Positions 63,155-64,000 of a stretch of 64,000 nucleotides of DNA are shown one piece after another. The position numbers and the translations under genes were made by a program. The number at the start of each line of letters is the position of its first letter. Within the stretch, counting starts at the first letter, position 1. Location of the stretch: assembly GCF_030123105.1 (NCBI RefSeq), contig NZ_CP126095.1, positions 6,448,001 to 6,512,000 of the forward strand, written 5' to 3'. This DNA comes from Paenibacillus sp. G2S3. GTDB lineage: Bacteria; Bacillota; Bacilli; Paenibacillales; Paenibacillaceae. The notes under the pieces are model-generated. The model was not told the DNA's origin. It was given only the letters and a program-made list of their open reading frames with translations, and searched no databases.

Positions 63155-63203
63155 AAACAGGCGAATCATGGTTGAACACACCATAATTCGCCTGTTTTCT
63201 TTT
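63154..63203. terminator. Bidirectional terminator between sulfatase and LRR gene
   Basis: AAAACAGGCGAAT...ATTCGCCTGTTTT with an inner ATGGT/ACCAT, T runs on both sides between convergent genes. Confidence 0.9.
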
Positions 63204-63214
63204 GCCTATGGGAT

Positions 63215-64000
63215 TTAATTGTTATCAATAAAAGAAATCAATTGCACGAGATTACCTGCAACTTGGTAAGTTAACCCCAGCATGTAAGTTCCCTTCTCCT
63301 CGTTCGATAGATCTATGGTGAATACATCCGGATTAGCTGCCCATTCATTCATATCAAACATGATTTCTTTAGATGTTCTAGTGTTTCTGACCCCAGCTGA
63401 ATTAGGGATCACTTTACTACCATCGAGCCCTTTCACCGGATTGGTCAATTCAACCACAGGTCCCTTTAATTGTCCTACCTCTACCACTTGAGGGTCAGCC
63501 AATAAGCTTGTTAGTTTAGTTAACCCTTGTAATGGGGAGAAATCTGTAATTTCATTTCCAGTAATATCAAGTGTCTCTAGGTTCTTGGCGTACTGTAGCC
63601 CTTCCAAGGATCTAGCTCTTCCGGTCTCACTCGTTAACATTGTAAGGTTATACATATCACCTAATGTTAATTCTCCAGTTACACCTAAAGTGGTCTTGAT
63701 CGAAGCACTTAAATACCGGTCTACAATAGTAATGACTTGCGTAAGATCTATTTCGGTCAGACCCTCTATTGCTTGTTGTAACGCTGCCACGACTGCATCT
63801 ACTTCACTTTGTGTGACAGAAGGATTAGCCAATGCTGCTTCTGCACCCGAGAGGCTGGCCGTAAATGCCGCAATACTCTCAGGTGTGAAGCCTTCTAGAG
63901 AAATTGCTTTCGCCGCTGCAATGGCTTGTTCCAGATCTCCAGTGAATAGGTGATCTCCATTCGCGAAATGTAGTTTAGTTCCTCCCCAAGTAGCATGGTC
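63215..64000 (-). CDS. C-terminal part of an LRR/FIVAR-type surface protein, N-terminus beyond the edge
   Basis: The frame stays open from its stop at 63215 to the right edge (261 residues). A FIVAR-like stretch (SLSGAEAALANPSVTQSEVDAVVAALQQAIEGL) is followed by an internalin-like leucine-rich repeat (LEGLQYAKNLETLDITGNEITDFSPLQGLTKLTSL) and a C-terminal beta domain. The N-terminal visible part (TWGGTKLHFANGDHLFTGDL) is unassigned. Such proteins are usually large, exported and wall- or S-layer-attached. No LPXTG is seen before the stop. Confidence 0.75.
   Translation of the reverse strand, partial: DHATWGGTKLHFANGDHLFTGDLEQAIAAAKAISLEGFTPESIAAFTASLSGAEAALANPSVTQSEVDAVVAALQQAIEGLTEIDLTQVITIVDRYLSASIKTTLGVTGELTLGDMYNLTMLTSETGRARSLEGLQYAKNLETLDITGNEITDFSPLQGLTKLTSLLADPQVVEVGQLKGPVVELTNPVKGLDGSKVIPNSAGVRNTRTSKEIMFDMNEWAANPDVFTIDLSNEEKGTYMLGLTYQVAGNLVQLISFIDNN

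Noticed and set aside
1..64000. CRISPR arrays, tRNA, rRNA, prophage or origin
   Set aside because: No direct repeat-spacer arrays, no tRNA or rRNA sequence, no phage genes and no DnaA-box cluster were recognised by reading.

Overview
This window looks like a chromosomal stretch of a Paenibacillus-type member of the Bacillales. The reasons are strong Shine-Dalgarno sites, TTG/GTG starts, a class of copper-amine-oxidase-N-like surface domains common in that genus, bacterial NOS, a guanine riboswitch on xpt-pbuX, lipobox and Tat signals, and a typical Gram-positive gene set. The genus is an inference; no rRNA or tRNA gene, CRISPR array, insertion sequence or prophage was seen. The window holds about 57 protein genes, mostly on the minus strand, separated by clear intrinsic terminators. 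Both ends cut through a gene.

Layout. 1-4.2 kb: three genes of an exopolysaccharide-type operon (GH8-like lipoprotein, multi-TM WsfD-like hexosyltransferase, DUF2334 protein) that runs off the left edge. 4.3-7.7 kb: large-subunit catalase KatE with a SigB-like promoter, and a K+ channel with a TrkA-N domain. 7.8-11 kb: a compact five-gene operon built around a glutathionylspermidine-synthase-like ATP-grasp enzyme, with a DUF350 membrane protein, a lipoprotein, a Gly/Ser-rich exported protein and a 71-aa protein. 11-16.3 kb: MFS exporter, then a glycerate utilisation unit (gntP-type permease, glycerate kinase, CdaR regulator) with a cre-like site and a perfect 16-bp palindrome upstream. 16.3-18.6 kb: xpt-pbuX under a guanine-class purine riboswitch. 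18.7-23.1 kb: SorC-family regulator divergent from a Gfo/Idh/MocA oxidoreductase, then MFS exporter plus aldo/keto reductase. 23.2-31 kb: AEC transporter, greA, a DUF6509-like protein, rlmN, an EEP-family phosphatase/nuclease, a membrane-anchored polysaccharide deacetylase with a coiled-coil partner, a secreted helical protein and a free-standing GIY-YIG protein. 31.2-36 kb: POT peptide transporter, an IT-type permease, and an SDR/TetR divergent pair with operators. 36-42 kb: NO synthase, a soluble chemoreceptor, a Tat phosphoesterase, a DUF3298 surface protein and flavohemoglobin Hmp. 42-49 kb: YitT, a vanR-vanY-vanZ run with no vanS or vanHAX, YdeI, NlpC/P60, RidA and LLM flavoprotein genes. 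49-52.6 kb: a GGDEF-EAL protein followed by a 7TM diguanylate cyclase with an I-site. 52.6-61.2 kb: YjdM, DUF4234, DUF2752, a 1695-aa pseudokinase-ATPase-TPR-GAF-histidine kinase overlapping its NarL-type regulator, a second NarL-type regulator and LemA. 61.4-64 kb: a sulfatase and the C-terminal part of an LRR surface protein.

Links between genes. Cyclic-di-GMP turnover (49-52.6 kb) may feed the exopolysaccharide genes at the left edge, since related B. subtilis genes respond to c-di-GMP. NO synthesis and NO detoxification genes lie within 5 kb. A small repeat family with paired stem-loops recurs between genes (7.6, 13.5 and 24.8 kb, with half a copy at 18.5 kb). The least explained parts are the GSPS-like operon, the sensorless van cluster, the repeat family and the degenerate-kinase sensor.
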